A stretch of DNA of 64,000 nt from Albidovulum sp. (GTDB lineage Bacteria > Pseudomonadota > Alphaproteobacteria > Rhodobacterales > Rhodobacteraceae), in the NCBI GenBank assembly GCA_028823855.1, contig JAPPFL010000027.1, forward strand, positions 280,749 to 344,748, given 5' to 3'. Numbering within the stretch: position 1 is the first letter of the stretch; each line of letters begins with the position of its first letter. Positions 1 to 8,983 of the stretch are shown one piece after another. Position numbers and translations under genes: made by a program. The notes under the pieces are model-generated. The model was given only the letters and a program-made list of their open reading frames with translations, was not told where the DNA came from and ran no database searches.

Positions 1-1
1 A

Positions 2-310
2 GACAACGTAACTGAATTCGTTCTAAAATTATCGAATCAAGACCATGATCCGAAAATGGCCGGGCTAGGCGCGACCGTATTTGAAGAGCAATGCTCCATT
101 TGCCACGGCGAAGAAGGTCGTGGCGACCGAGAGCAGGGCTCGCCAAATGTCGCCGATGCGATTTGGATCTACGGCGGCGATCGAGAAACGGTCAGGCAAA
201 CGATCGCAAATGGACGTTTCACCGTCATGCCCAGTTGGAGGGAGAGATTGACGGAGTCCCAGATCCGGCAAGTCTCAGTCTATGTTCATCAATTGGGCGG
301 CGGCGAATGA
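2..310 (+). CDS. ccoP: Cytochrome c oxidase cbb3-type subunit III (CcoP), 3' part only
   Basis: This is the C-terminal 102 residues of the membrane-anchored dihaem cytochrome c of cbb3 oxidase, which passes electrons to the CcoO/CcoN core. The gene runs in from before the window: frame 2 is open from the first bases, and the ATG at 56 lies inside the gene. The haem-binding motif CSICHG follows VFEEQ, and the methionine ligand is in FTVMPSW about 50 residues later, so this is the second c-type haem domain. The stop is at 308-310. The maturation genes ccoG, ccoH, ccoI and ccoS follow on the same strand, the usual order. The identification is secure; only the length is unknown. Confidence 0.93.
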   Translation, partial: DNVTEFVLKLSNQDHDPKMAGLGATVFEEQCSICHGEEGRGDREQGSPNVADAIWIYGGDRETVRQTIANGRFTVMPSWRERLTESQIRQVSVYVHQLGGGE

Positions 311-496
311 AGGCGTTTAACCGAAATTGCGCCGCGCAACTACGTTGAGGCGGCAAATCGCAAATGCGGAATCGCCCGATTTTGCGCCAACGCAATACAG
401 CCGCCGAAACCGGAACAGCTGAAAGGTTCAAACAAGGGAAATGACCGCTAATTCGATTTGGGCGCGAGCGCGGTTCCGGCCTTGCGAGCAAATCAC

Positions 497-1924
497 GTGA
501 ACGCAGGCTCGACACCGTCGCAAAGTCTTTTTGCGCCGCGCGATCCCGTATTCCCGCGCCGGGTTTCGGGTCGTTTCCGAACGCTGAAATGGTGGATGCT
601 CGGCATCACCTTGGGGATCTACTACGCGACGCCGTGGATCCGCTGGGACCGCGGACCGAACCTCCCGGACCAAGCCGTTCTAATCGATCTCGCCGGCAGG
701 CGCTTCTTCTTCTTCTGGATCGAAATATGGCCGCATGAATTTTATTTCGTTGCCTGGCTTCTAATCATGGCGGGTGTCGGACTGTTTCTTTTCACTTCCG
801 TGCTCGGCCGCGTGTGGTGCGGATATGCCTGTCCTCAAACAATATGGACCGACCTCTTCATTTTGATTGAACGAGCGATCGAAGGGGATCGCAACAAGCG
901 CGTCAGGTTGTGGAACGCGCCGATGTCGGTTCGAAAGCTGCGCGTTCGAACGGCCAAGTGGACGGCATGGCTCGCGATCTCCGTTTGCACCGGGGGCGCA
1001 TGGGTGTTTTACTTCGCCGACGCCCCGACGCTCTTCATCGCCTTGGTTACTTTTTCCGCGCATCCGATCGCCTACGCGTCCGTTGGAATTCTCACTGCGA
1101 CGACATTTGTCCTAGGGGGATTCATGCGCGAGCAAGTGTGCATCTACATGTGCCCGTGGCCGCGCATTCAAGCCGCGATGATGGATGAAAACTCCATCAC
1201 CGTCGCCTACCGCCCTTGGCGCGGCGAACCTCGAGGAAAGCACAGGAAAGCCAAGGGGTCGGAAAACCTAGGTGACTGCATCGACTGCGAAGCATGCGTC
1301 AATGTTTGCCCGATGGGGATCGATATACGAAACGGGCATCAACTCGAATGCATTAGCTGCGCGCTTTGCATCGATGCCTGCGACGATGTCATGAATCGGA
1401 TCGGAAAGCCTCGCGGGCTGGTAGATTATTTGTCGCTGAACGACGAAAGGCTCAAGGCGACCTCAAGCAGCCTTGGATCTCTCGCGAAGCAAGTATTGCG
1501 ACCGCGCGTCTTACTTTATTCGGCGATATGGTCCGGAATCGGAGTGGCGCTTGTCGTTGCATTATTCACTCGGCCGGATATCGAATTCAGCGTCGCGGCT
1601 GTTCGAAACCCAATAAACGTCCTGCTTTCCGACAACTCCATTCGAAACAGCTACGTCTTTAGAATTAGAAACAGGCAGAACGAATCGCGGTCTTTCAGGA
1701 TTTCGCTTTCGTCGACAGAAGACTTCGATTTGATGGTCGCGGGTTCTAGCGAAAGCGTTGCAACGATCAACGCCGACGAAACGGCTCAGGTGCGCATTCA
1801 CGTTACGACTGATCCGGGCTCGCCCGCCGCCCGTCGCGACAACACCAGCCTTCGGTTCTGGGTTGAAGACGCGCTTTCCGGCGAGAGAGCGGCGGCGGAT
1901 TCAGTATTTCGAGGACGGCCATGA
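497..1924 (+). CDS. ccoG: cbb3 oxidase maturation ferredoxin-like protein CcoG (RdxA/FixG)
   Basis: This membrane protein with cytoplasmic iron-sulfur clusters helps reduce or deliver copper for cbb3 oxidase assembly. The conserved start region PRRVSGRFRTLKWW is followed by about four hydrophobic segments. Then come CGYACPQTIWTDLF and the CMCPWPRIQ-type motif (here CIYMCPWPR). Two ferredoxin cysteine sets follow: CIDCEACVNVCP and CISCALCIDACD. A further membrane segment (LYSAIWSGIGVALVVALF) and an Ig-like C-terminal domain complete the protein, of normal length. No ATG is available: GTG at 497 is preferred, but TTG at 458 would add 13 residues. It overlaps ccoH by 4 nt (ATGA). Confidence 0.93.
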   Translation: MNAGSTPSQSLFAPRDPVFPRRVSGRFRTLKWWMLGITLGIYYATPWIRWDRGPNLPDQAVLIDLAGRRFFFFWIEIWPHEFYFVAWLLIMAGVGLFLFTSVLGRVWCGYACPQTIWTDLFILIERAIEGDRNKRVRLWNAPMSVRKLRVRTAKWTAWLAISVCTGGAWVFYFADAPTLFIALVTFSAHPIAYASVGILTATTFVLGGFMREQVCIYMCPWPRIQAAMMDENSITVAYRPWRGEPRGKHRKAKGSENLGDCIDCEACVNVCPMGIDIRNGHQLECISCALCIDACDDVMNRIGKPRGLVDYLSLNDERLKATSSSLGSLAKQVLRPRVLLYSAIWSGIGVALVVALFTRPDIEFSVAAVRNPINVLLSDNSIRNSYVFRIRNRQNESRSFRISLSSTEDFDLMVAGSSESVATINADETAQVRIHVTTDPGSPAARRDNTSLRFWVEDALSGERAAADSVFRGRP

Positions 1925-2388
1925 CAAAGTCCTGGATACGTCCGATTACCGGATTCAAGGTATTGCTGCTGACTTCTGCCGCATTCGGCATCGTAATTGC
2001 GGCAAATCTAGCGCTGACCGTCTCCGCCATCGCTACCTTTCCCGGCCTGGAAGTCCGCAACGGCTACATCGCCAGCCAGCAATTCGAACGAAAGCGAATC
2101 GCTCAGGAAAACTTGAACTGGCATACTGCGGCGAATTATTCCGGCGGATCGCTGGCGATAGGAATTTTCGGAAAGGGCGGGCATCCTGCCCCGATCCGCG
2201 AGTTTTCGGCAACTATTGCGCGGCCGACGCATATGAGGGAAGACATATCGCCCGAATTTTTGTTCGACGGCGAACATTTCGTGGCTCGCATAGACCTTAT
2301 GCCGGGCTATTGGATAGTTGATCTGCGGGCCACTTCCGGCGAGGGCATCGACTTCCGGCAGCGAAAATCCCTGCTTGTCGCCGAATGA
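1921..2388 (+). CDS. ccoH: FixH/CcoH family cbb3 oxidase assembly protein
   Basis: This small single-span membrane protein (155 aa) is needed for stable assembly of the cbb3 oxidase. One N-terminal hydrophobic segment (about residues 10-36, VLLLTSAAFGIVIAANLALT) precedes a periplasmic domain. That domain carries FixH-like features: an SQQF/LNW region, a PTHMREDI segment and a GYWIVDLRA strand near the end. The start ATG overlaps the ccoG stop, and the stop overlaps the ccoI start, each as a 4-nt ATGA. This indicates translational coupling along ccoGHIS. Assignment rests on order, topology and these motifs. Confidence 0.88.
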   Translation: MTKSWIRPITGFKVLLLTSAAFGIVIAANLALTVSAIATFPGLEVRNGYIASQQFERKRIAQENLNWHTAANYSGGSLAIGIFGKGGHPAPIREFSATIARPTHMREDISPEFLFDGEHFVARIDLMPGYWIVDLRATSGEGIDFRQRKSLLVAE

Positions 2389-4541
2389 GATCGAATTTGA
2401 GCGAATCATCCGCGACTATCGCCGGCGCCCCAAGGTCGGGACCGATTCAAAACCGCATTTTTCTTTCGCTTCCGGGAATTCACTGCGGAAACTGCATATC
2501 CGCTGTAGAATCTTCTCTCGCCCGCTTTCCCGGCGTTCTATCGGCGCGCGTCAACCTGACCCTGCGGAGGGTCGCCGTTGACGCAGATAGTACCGTTAGC
2601 TCCCGCGACCTCGTCGAAGAGCTATCGGGCGTCGGAATAGAAGCTTTAGAGCTCGATGCCGACACGATCAACGCGAGCGATCTGGATGAAGTCGGCAGGG
2701 CGCTCCTGCTCCGCGTGGGCGTCGCCGGCTTCGCGGCCCTCAATGTAATGCTCTTCTCCATCGGAATCTGGTCGGGCGCGGAAAATGCAACGCGCGAGCT
2801 CCTTCACTGGGTTTCGGCTCTTGTTGCGTTACCCGCCCTCGCTTACGCGGCCCAGCCCTTCCTGCTAGCCGCATTCCGCGCCTTGATTGTCGGCAGGCTG
2901 AGCATGGACGTGCCAATTTCCGTCGCTATCATTCTCGCGGCAGGCATGTCGCTCTACGAGGTTTCGGCGGGTGGAAGACATGCATATTTCGACGCGGCGC
3001 TCGCGCTGACGTTTTTCCTTCTCGCGGGCAGATTTCTAGACCATCGCGCTAGAGCCTCGGCGCGGTCGGCCGCCCTCGAACTCGCGGCGCTGGAGGCGCC
3101 TCGCGCCCGCCGGATCAAAATGGGCAAGACGGAAATATTGCAGGTTGGCGGCATTTACCCGGGAGATAGAATTCTTGTTCTTGCGGGCGAACGCATTCCC
3201 GTCGACGGCAGGGTCGTCGAGGGATCAAGTGAAATTGACCGATCGCATCTGACCGGCGAAAACATGCCGGCGACCGCGGGAACCGATAGTGTCGTTTCTG
3301 CGGGCGAATTGAATCTTACCGGCGCTCTGACGATCGAGGCGGCGGCGATCGGCGAATCAACTCGCTTGCGCAAGTTGGCTCGCGCCGTCGAAATCGCCGA
3401 AACCGCGCGAAATAAATACTCTTCCTACGCGAACCGAGCCGCCGCCTTCTACGTTCCCGCGGTCCACATTCTAGCTGTCCTTGCGTTCGCCGGCTGGTAC
3501 TGGTCCGAAGGCGACCTAAGGCTTGCCCTGAACGTCGCGATCGCCGTCTTGATCATAACCTGTCCTTGCGCGCTCGGCTTGGCTGTTCCCGCGGTTTCCA
3601 CCGTGGCCGGCGGAAGGCTATTCAGTAGGAATATTCTCTTGAAAAGCGAAACTGCGCTGGAGCGGCTTGCATTGATCGATACGGTAGTCTTCGACAAGAC
3701 AGGAACGCTTACGTCGGGGAAGTTCAAGTTTTCCGATGACGGGTCCGTTAGTCGAAGAGATTTCGCAATTGCCGCGTCGCTTTGTGCTATTTCTCAACAC
3801 CCTTTGTCCGTTTCGCTGGTTAAAGCGGCCCGAGATTCCGGAATCGAAGCCGCAAGGATCGCGGACGCGAGAGAATCACCAGGAAACGGCATTGAAGGGC
3901 GTTGGCGCGACCAACGAGTGCGCTTCGGGCGCGCCGAATGGGTCGGAGCTTCGCCGAACAGCGGCAATTGCGCTTTTCTCAAGATCGGTCGCGAATCGCC
4001 GATAAAATTCGCCTATGCGGAATCCGTGCGTAATGACGCGAGGAATTCGATAAACGGATTTAAAGCCCGTGGCATTGAAGTAAGGATCCTTTCCGGCGAC
4101 CTGGAAGAGGCGGTTGCAAGGGTCGCGGATCAACTAGGTATTTCCAATTGGGCGGCGAGAGTATCGCCGGAACAAAAAATGTCGGAAATTTTCGAACTCG
4201 CTGCACGCGGGAAGCGGGTACTCATGGTCGGCGACGGGCTAAATGATACGGGAGCGCTTGCGAGCGCGCACGTGTCGGCCGCGCCCGCGTCCGCCCTTGA
4301 TGCCGCCCGAGTTGCCTCGGACATTGTCGTGCTGGGTACCAATCTAGAAGCCTTGAATCAAGGACACGGCATCGCTCGTTCGGCGCGAAAAAGAATACTG
4401 GAGAATTTTGGAATTGCCGCAGCCTACAACGCGATTGCCATACCGCTTGCCATGCTGGGATTCGCCACGCCGCTAGCCGCCGCAATTGCAATGTCCGCTT
4501 CTTCATTGACGGTTACATTCAATTCGCTGCGAGTACGCTGA
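2385..4541 (+). CDS. ccoI: Copper-exporting P1B-type ATPase CcoI/FixI for cbb3 oxidase
   Basis: This 718-residue P-type ATPase moves copper across the inner membrane to supply the cbb3 oxidase active site. Visible parts, in order: an N-terminal heavy-metal domain with GIHCGNC (about residue 30), several hydrophobic helices, the TGEN actuator loop, the ion-site motif TCPCALGLAVP (about 391), the phosphorylation motif DKTGTLTSG (about 436), the nucleotide-domain HPLS, and the hinge GDGLNDTGALA (about 615). All catalytic motifs are intact. The start overlaps ccoH by 4 nt and ccoS begins one base after the stop. The operon position separates it from a general CopA detoxification pump. Confidence 0.94.
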   Translation: MRSNLSESSATIAGAPRSGPIQNRIFLSLPGIHCGNCISAVESSLARFPGVLSARVNLTLRRVAVDADSTVSSRDLVEELSGVGIEALELDADTINASDLDEVGRALLLRVGVAGFAALNVMLFSIGIWSGAENATRELLHWVSALVALPALAYAAQPFLLAAFRALIVGRLSMDVPISVAIILAAGMSLYEVSAGGRHAYFDAALALTFFLLAGRFLDHRARASARSAALELAALEAPRARRIKMGKTEILQVGGIYPGDRILVLAGERIPVDGRVVEGSSEIDRSHLTGENMPATAGTDSVVSAGELNLTGALTIEAAAIGESTRLRKLARAVEIAETARNKYSSYANRAAAFYVPAVHILAVLAFAGWYWSEGDLRLALNVAIAVLIITCPCALGLAVPAVSTVAGGRLFSRNILLKSETALERLALIDTVVFDKTGTLTSGKFKFSDDGSVSRRDFAIAASLCAISQHPLSVSLVKAARDSGIEAARIADARESPGNGIEGRWRDQRVRFGRAEWVGASPNSGNCAFLKIGRESPIKFAYAESVRNDARNSINGFKARGIEVRILSGDLEEAVARVADQLGISNWAARVSPEQKMSEIFELAARGKRVLMVGDGLNDTGALASAHVSAAPASALDAARVASDIVVLGTNLEALNQGHGIARSARKRILENFGIAAAYNAIAIPLAMLGFATPLAAAIAMSASSLTVTFNSLRVR

Positions 4542-4542
4542 C

Positions 4543-4701
4543 ATGGACATCGTACTCTTACTAATTGCCGCAACGGTGATGGTCGGAATAATTTGGCTCG
4601 CGGCTTTCGTCTGGGCGGTTCGAAACAAGCAATTCTCGGACCCGAAAGGCGACTCCTTCAGAATACTGGGAAGCGACTACGACGATAGCCCAAAGAAGTG
4701 A
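4543..4701 (+). CDS. ccoS: cbb3-type cytochrome oxidase assembly protein CcoS
   Basis: This 52-residue protein starts with ATG one base after the ccoI stop and ends at TGA 4699-4701. It begins MDIVLLLIAATVMVG, a single membrane helix, followed by LAAFVWAVRNKQF and an acidic tail (DPKGDSFRILGSDYDD). That matches the CcoS pattern of one helix plus a short cytoplasmic tail with an F..P.GD motif. CcoS is needed for haem and copper insertion into cbb3 oxidase. It closes the ccoGHIS operon. The gene is short, but position and sequence agree well. Confidence 0.9.
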   Translation: MDIVLLLIAATVMVGIIWLAAFVWAVRNKQFSDPKGDSFRILGSDYDDSPKK

Positions 4702-4765
4702 TCTCATAATTTTCGGCGCCGGGCCGTTTCATAAGGAATTATCCAAAAATGCCGCTTGGCCGATT

Positions 4766-6151
4766 CTATTCCCCCGCGGCGACCGCGTGACACTCGATAT
4801 CTCTGGCGGCAAGTATTTTGCACGCCGTTAAAGCCTCGGATTCGCTCAAATTGATAAAGCTAGGCTGGAAATAGTACTTTGTCGCCACAATCGTTTTATC
4901 GACTCCCGGTATCGTCCGATGCACTATCAGCCCCGCAGCTATAAGCTGTTTCTCCGCAAGATAGGATGTCGGGAATTTGCCAACGGTGACCTTCCAGTTC
5001 ACAACGGCCGAGTTTCGTCCGCTTGGGGCCCTAGAAGCCAATTCTACCGGTCGGAAAATCGGAGTTGGAGCCAGGACGGCTTCAATATTGCTCGAGTTTT
5101 CTTCGGCCACCGCCGTGCCGAAGCGTTCGCCCAATTCATCCGACACTGATCCCTGTTCCGCACTATCGGCGGCGGCTGTCGCGGCTATTAATTTGGCGGC
5201 TTCCAATCCGCTGGGCCGCCAAATTGGCACAATAGAAGCCGCTAGCGACCCGCCGGTCGACCGCGAATTGTAGGCAGGCCGCGAAGGTCTATTCAATCTC
5301 ACGGACCTTTTCGCCAGTGCAAATCCCTTGTCCAGCAATTCCATTACGTGCTTGTTTCGGGATGCCGATGTCTTGCCCCCGAATACCGTTGCAATAATTC
5401 GAACGTCTCCGCGTTTCGCCGAAGCAACTAGATTGAACCCCGCGGCGTTGGTGAATCCCGTCTTTATTCCGTCGGCGCCCTTGTACGCCCCCAAGAGCCG
5501 CCTATTCGTGTTCTTTACCGTCCTTATCCCGGCATGGGTCGTCTCTCGAGAATACATATTGTAGTATTCTTCAAAATCGTAAATCAAATGCCTTCCTAGA
5601 ATGGTCATGTCGCGCGCCGACGATTTGTGCCCCGATTGCGTAAGTCCGTGAGCGTTTTTAAAGTTTGTATTGTTCATCCCCATTGCCTTCGCCGTTCTGT
5701 TCATTCTGCGGGTAAACGCTTCGACGCTACCTGAAACAGCTTCGGCGATCGCGGTGGCGGCATCGTTGGCAGACCTTACCGCCGCCGCCCGCAGCAGATA
5801 TCGAAATCTAATTCTTGTCCCTGGCTTAAGGCCTAAAATCGAAGGCGGTTCCGAAGCGGCGCGCCGCGAAACCTTGATCATGTCGTCCAAGCCGATTTCG
5901 CCTTTTTCCACCGCTTCGAATGCAACGTACATCGTCATCATTTTCGTCAATGATGCCGGATGAAGGACCGCGTTGGCGTTCCTCGAAAACAGTACCTCGC
6001 CGTTCCTCGCATCCATGACCATTGACGCGTAGGTTCGCGCGCTAGCTCCGCTGGCGACCGCGAACGATGCAAAGGCCGCAAAACACAGAATCGCCAGCAA
6101 TTTCAAAAGGTGGGTGCCGATATAAATTGATGTTTCCTCCCTGCGCCTCAC
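4766..6151 (-). CDS. D-alanyl-D-alanine carboxypeptidase (DacF/PBP5 type) with C-terminal SPOR domain
   Basis: This serine peptidase of class S11 trims the terminal D-Ala from peptidoglycan stem peptides in the periplasm. The active-site motifs are ASLTKM (S67 to K70, SxxK), RSAND (SxN) and DGIKTGFT (KTG). A signal peptide is visible: RRR, then LLKLLAILCFAAFASFAV ending at ASA. About 80 C-terminal residues starting VNWKVTVGKF look like a SPOR peptidoglycan-binding domain, common in alphaproteobacterial homologues. The frame is open upstream to 6394, but that part lies over a decayed intron gene and cannot be native. No ATG is available near the signal peptide; GTG at 6151 gives a sensible signal peptide. 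A strong AGGGAGG lies just downstream of that GTG, so an ATT start a little later is also possible. Confidence 0.87.
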   Translation of the reverse strand: MRRREETSIYIGTHLLKLLAILCFAAFASFAVASGASARTYASMVMDARNGEVLFSRNANAVLHPASLTKMMTMYVAFEAVEKGEIGLDDMIKVSRRAASEPPSILGLKPGTRIRFRYLLRAAAVRSANDAATAIAEAVSGSVEAFTRRMNRTAKAMGMNNTNFKNAHGLTQSGHKSSARDMTILGRHLIYDFEEYYNMYSRETTHAGIRTVKNTNRRLLGAYKGADGIKTGFTNAAGFNLVASAKRGDVRIIATVFGGKTSASRNKHVMELLDKGFALAKRSVRLNRPSRPAYNSRSTGGSLAASIVPIWRPSGLEAAKLIAATAAADSAEQGSVSDELGERFGTAVAEENSSNIEAVLAPTPIFRPVELASRAPSGRNSAVVNWKVTVGKFPTSYLAEKQLIAAGLIVHRTIPGVDKTIVATKYYFQPSFINLSESEALTACKILAARDIECHAVAAGE

Positions 6152-6289
6152 GGGATTTTCGCGATCTTCCGCCGCAATTTTGCCTCGCCTATTACTTATA
6201 GCGCGAGGCACCTCGCCTTCTTTTATCAATAAAACTCGGGTATCGCAACTTGTACCTGCCTCCAGATCGTTGAAGCGGGAAAGGCGGTT

Positions 6290-7049
6290 GCCCGGGCGCC
6301 TCCCAGCGCGGATGCGTGCCCGTTGAGGCACAGGGCTCCATTCTTGGGTGCTTGAGGGCAAACCATGCGGTGGCCGCGCGTGGCGGATTTGCACCCATGG
6401 CCAGCATGCCTTCGCGGGAATGTCAACGCTCGCGTAGGAGACCCCGCCCTCCTGCGGTCGCCGGCGAAGCGACTACGGCCGCATCCGATCATGACGGAAC
6501 GCGAAGCTGGCGGGGCTTCGGTCGGCCGCGAGAACGGAGTCGCAGATCATCCGGCCGCCAACAACCCGGCAGTGCCATTCGCCTGCATCGCGCTTGTCGT
6601 GATGCATCCGATTGCGCATCGCCTCCATTGTCCGTTCAGGGGTTAGCACGTCCAGGCTCGAGACAGGCATTCTGCCCCGACTACCCGACATTCGTCTTTC
6701 CGCAATCGTGCGTGAAGACGAGATAGGCGAAAGTCCGCGGTCGTCGCGAGCCTTGCAGTTCGCCATGGCGAACCGCCCGAACTCGACCGGGCGACTCTTT
6801 TTTCGAGTGAAGCACCAGCCCGAACCGGCCCGGACGGTCACCGGCACCGAAGAGGAATTGCCCAGCGTCCCGCTTGTTTTGAAACCCGGCTGCGAAGTCG
6901 TAAGAATTGCGGACTATGATCGTGCGCCCCTTCGCCTTTCGGGCTCGCCACGACTTATGGATCCATAAGTCGAGAGCGTAGTGCAGGTTGATGCTGGCCG
7001 GCACTGCCGAAATAGCTGGGCCCGCACAAGACGTCGTTCCTGTTGTCAA
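6290..7049 (-). pseudogene. Group II intron reverse transcriptase/maturase (ltrA-like), decayed
   Basis: On the minus strand, scattered pieces of a group II intron-encoded protein follow in the correct order but in shifting frames. INLHYALDLW (family: ANIYLHYVLDLW) and TIIVRNSYDFAAGFQ (family: IVVRYADDFVVGFQ) come first, so the catalytic YADD has become NSYD. Next is EFGRFAMANCKARD in a second frame, then RTFAYLVFTHDCGKT (family: FDFLGFTHICGKT) back in the first. RNRMHHDKRDAGEWHCRVV and FAFRHDRM (maturase X-domain) follow, and finally WFALKHPRMEPCAS (family: RFAVTHPRWEP). The N-terminal RT motifs are missing. No intron domain V hairpin was recognised. It is clearly dead: frameshifts, a lost active site and truncation. 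Confidence 0.78.
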
Positions 7050-7525
7050 TGCCGCAGGAATTCCCCTACTCTTGGGCGCTGGCGAAGCGTCAGGCCCGAT
7101 TGCCGCAGATTCTTTTCTCTAGTGTTCGGCCGCGCTTGGCGGCGGCGCTGGCGGGACGGCCGCTGGACTCCGATGCCGTGGCTCGAGGGCGTAGGCACCA
7201 ACGGAGCGTCGCCGCCGGCACAGGACGTTCCATCTGGCGATAGTCGGAGGAGGAAACGACCGAAAGGAGAAAGCAGGTCATGAACAAGGGCCTGAACAGA
7301 CGGTCTTTCGTATGAGCATTTCTTGCCGACAAATGCGAAGTTGCGATGCCGCTCACGTGGGAAGATTCAACCAGCGAGCGGCAAGGGCCTATAAGGGCAT
7401 CGATCGGACGAGGTTCTCGGCGGCAAAAAAAATTCTTTCACTCGGAATTCATCGAACAGTTTGAAACCAGTCGAAATTGGCAGGAAACGCCGCTCAGCAA
7501 ATGGCAGCCGAGTTAGGAAGCGACA
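7050..7525 (+). other. Gene-free stretch with an aborted Tat-leader-like start
   Basis: No intact gene is present between the intron remnant and the amidase. At 7280-7315 there is an 11-codon open frame, MNKGLNRRSFV then TGA. It is preceded by purine-rich GGAGG and AAAGGAG stretches that look like ribosome binding sites. NRRSFV resembles the twin-arginine part of a Tat signal, so this may be the start of a lost exported protein. At about 7085-7165 one plus-strand frame reads RLPQILFSSVRPRLAAAL then GRPLDSDA. That is faintly like helix I of a polyketide acyl-carrier domain, but no DSL phosphopantetheine site follows. Confidence 0.35.
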
Positions 7526-8983
7526 ATGACGGAGAACGAAGTCAAGCTGGCCGGGGATCGCGTGGGAGTCTTTTCTGGCGCAGTTGAGGCTATGCAGGCG
7601 CTTGCGGAAGAGCGAACGACGGCGCGGGACTTGCTGGAAGGGTGCCTCGAGGCCATTGGCCAGGACAATGGCAAAGTCAACGCAGTTGTTCTTTTGAATG
7701 TGGAAGACGCACGCCGTCTTGCGGATTCCCGCGACAGCGCGCTGCGGGCGGGTCGAAAAACCGGGCCGCTGCACGGTCTCCCGGTGACCATAAAGGAATG
7801 CTTCGATGTCGAGGGGATGCCAACTACTTGGGGCGACCCCGCATTGGCGCCAGCCTATCCGGCCCGCAGCGCCGGCGTCGCCCGTCGAATGGCGGAGGCT
7901 GGCGCAGTCCTGATCGGCAAAACCAATTTACCGGCTAGGCTTGGCGACTGGGAAACCGACAACCCTCTCTTCGGCGGAACCCGTAATCCGCATGACCTTA
8001 GCAGGAGCGCGGGAGGGTCGTCAGGGGGCTCCGCAGCGGCCGTAGCCTGCGGGTTTTCGTATGCGGATGTCGGTAGCGACCAGGGCGGATCAATTCGCCT
8101 GCCCGCGCACTACTGCGGCGTGAACGGGCTGAAACCGACATGGGGCATTCTTCCAATGAGCGGGCACAGCATGCTGGGCGAGACCCGCGTTCCGGACATC
8201 GGCGTGTCCGGGCCGTTCGCGCGCAAGGCCGAAGATCTCTCGGTTCTTATCGATGTCCTAGCCGGGTCCGAAGAACCCGGCACGGCGTGGCGGCTGCAAT
8301 TGAGCAGGTCCCGCATTGCCGGCCTGAAGGGGCTGCGTATCGGCGTGATGCTGGAACATGAAGAATGTCCGGTTGACGCGGCCTATTTGGACGCCTTGAA
8401 TCGCTTTCTCGGCAAGCTCGAGGCGGCGGGCGCGCAAGTGGACCGGGCGGCGCGGCCCGGCATCGACTTCAACGACGCAAACAACCTCATGAACAGTCTA
8501 GTGCGCGCGGAAACCTCGACTCGGCTCGACGAGGAGCAATTCCTGAAAGCCCTGAAAGCGGCCGAAAGCGACGGCATCGGGATCGGGCGGTTCAAGTACA
8601 TAAATGCAAAGGGCAGCACTATGCCGCACCGACGCTGGCTGCAACTGCACGAGAAGCGCATGCGGATTTGCGATGCGTGGCGAAATTTCTTCAACCGGTA
8701 CGATTTTTTTCTCTGCCCAGTGTCGGCCAGCGCCGCGGCTCCGTTCCGAAAAGCGATTCACCCGGAAGTGCGTACCATTCCCGTGAATGGCGAAGAACTG
8801 CCGGTACTGACCCAGCATTTCTGGTTTTCCTTTGCTAGCCTAGCCTATCTTCCGTCAAACGCCGCGCCAATTGGCACTACTTCCGAAGGCCTTCCCTGCG
8901 GCGTTCAGGTTATCGGACGCAAATACGGCGATCACGACGTCGCTGCGGTATCGGCGCTGCTTAGCAATCTTATTCAGGTTTGA
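7526..8983 (+). CDS. Amidase signature family enzyme
   Basis: This 485-residue amidase-signature hydrolase acts on amide bonds of unknown substrates, probably in the cytoplasm because no signal peptide is visible. The Ser-cisSer-Lys triad can be placed: Lys in VTIKECFDV (about residue 90), the glycine/serine loop AGGSSGGSAAA (about 162-170), and the nucleophile in GSDQGGSIRLPA (about 185), followed by YCGVNGLKPTWG. Length and motif order are normal for the family and the frame is intact. AGGAAG just before the ATG at 7526 serves as ribosome binding site. It stands between two decayed regions, and nothing around it reveals the substrate. A GatA subunit is unlikely because no gatB or gatC is nearby. 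Confidence 0.9.
   Translation: MTENEVKLAGDRVGVFSGAVEAMQALAEERTTARDLLEGCLEAIGQDNGKVNAVVLLNVEDARRLADSRDSALRAGRKTGPLHGLPVTIKECFDVEGMPTTWGDPALAPAYPARSAGVARRMAEAGAVLIGKTNLPARLGDWETDNPLFGGTRNPHDLSRSAGGSSGGSAAAVACGFSYADVGSDQGGSIRLPAHYCGVNGLKPTWGILPMSGHSMLGETRVPDIGVSGPFARKAEDLSVLIDVLAGSEEPGTAWRLQLSRSRIAGLKGLRIGVMLEHEECPVDAAYLDALNRFLGKLEAAGAQVDRAARPGIDFNDANNLMNSLVRAETSTRLDEEQFLKALKAAESDGIGIGRFKYINAKGSTMPHRRWLQLHEKRMRICDAWRNFFNRYDFFLCPVSASAAAPFRKAIHPEVRTIPVNGEELPVLTQHFWFSFASLAYLPSNAAPIGTTSEGLPCGVQVIGRKYGDHDVAAVSALLSNLIQV

Noticed and set aside
6316-6726. A 136-codon plus-strand frame
   Set aside because: It lies antiparallel to the group II RT fossil and has no similarity of its own.
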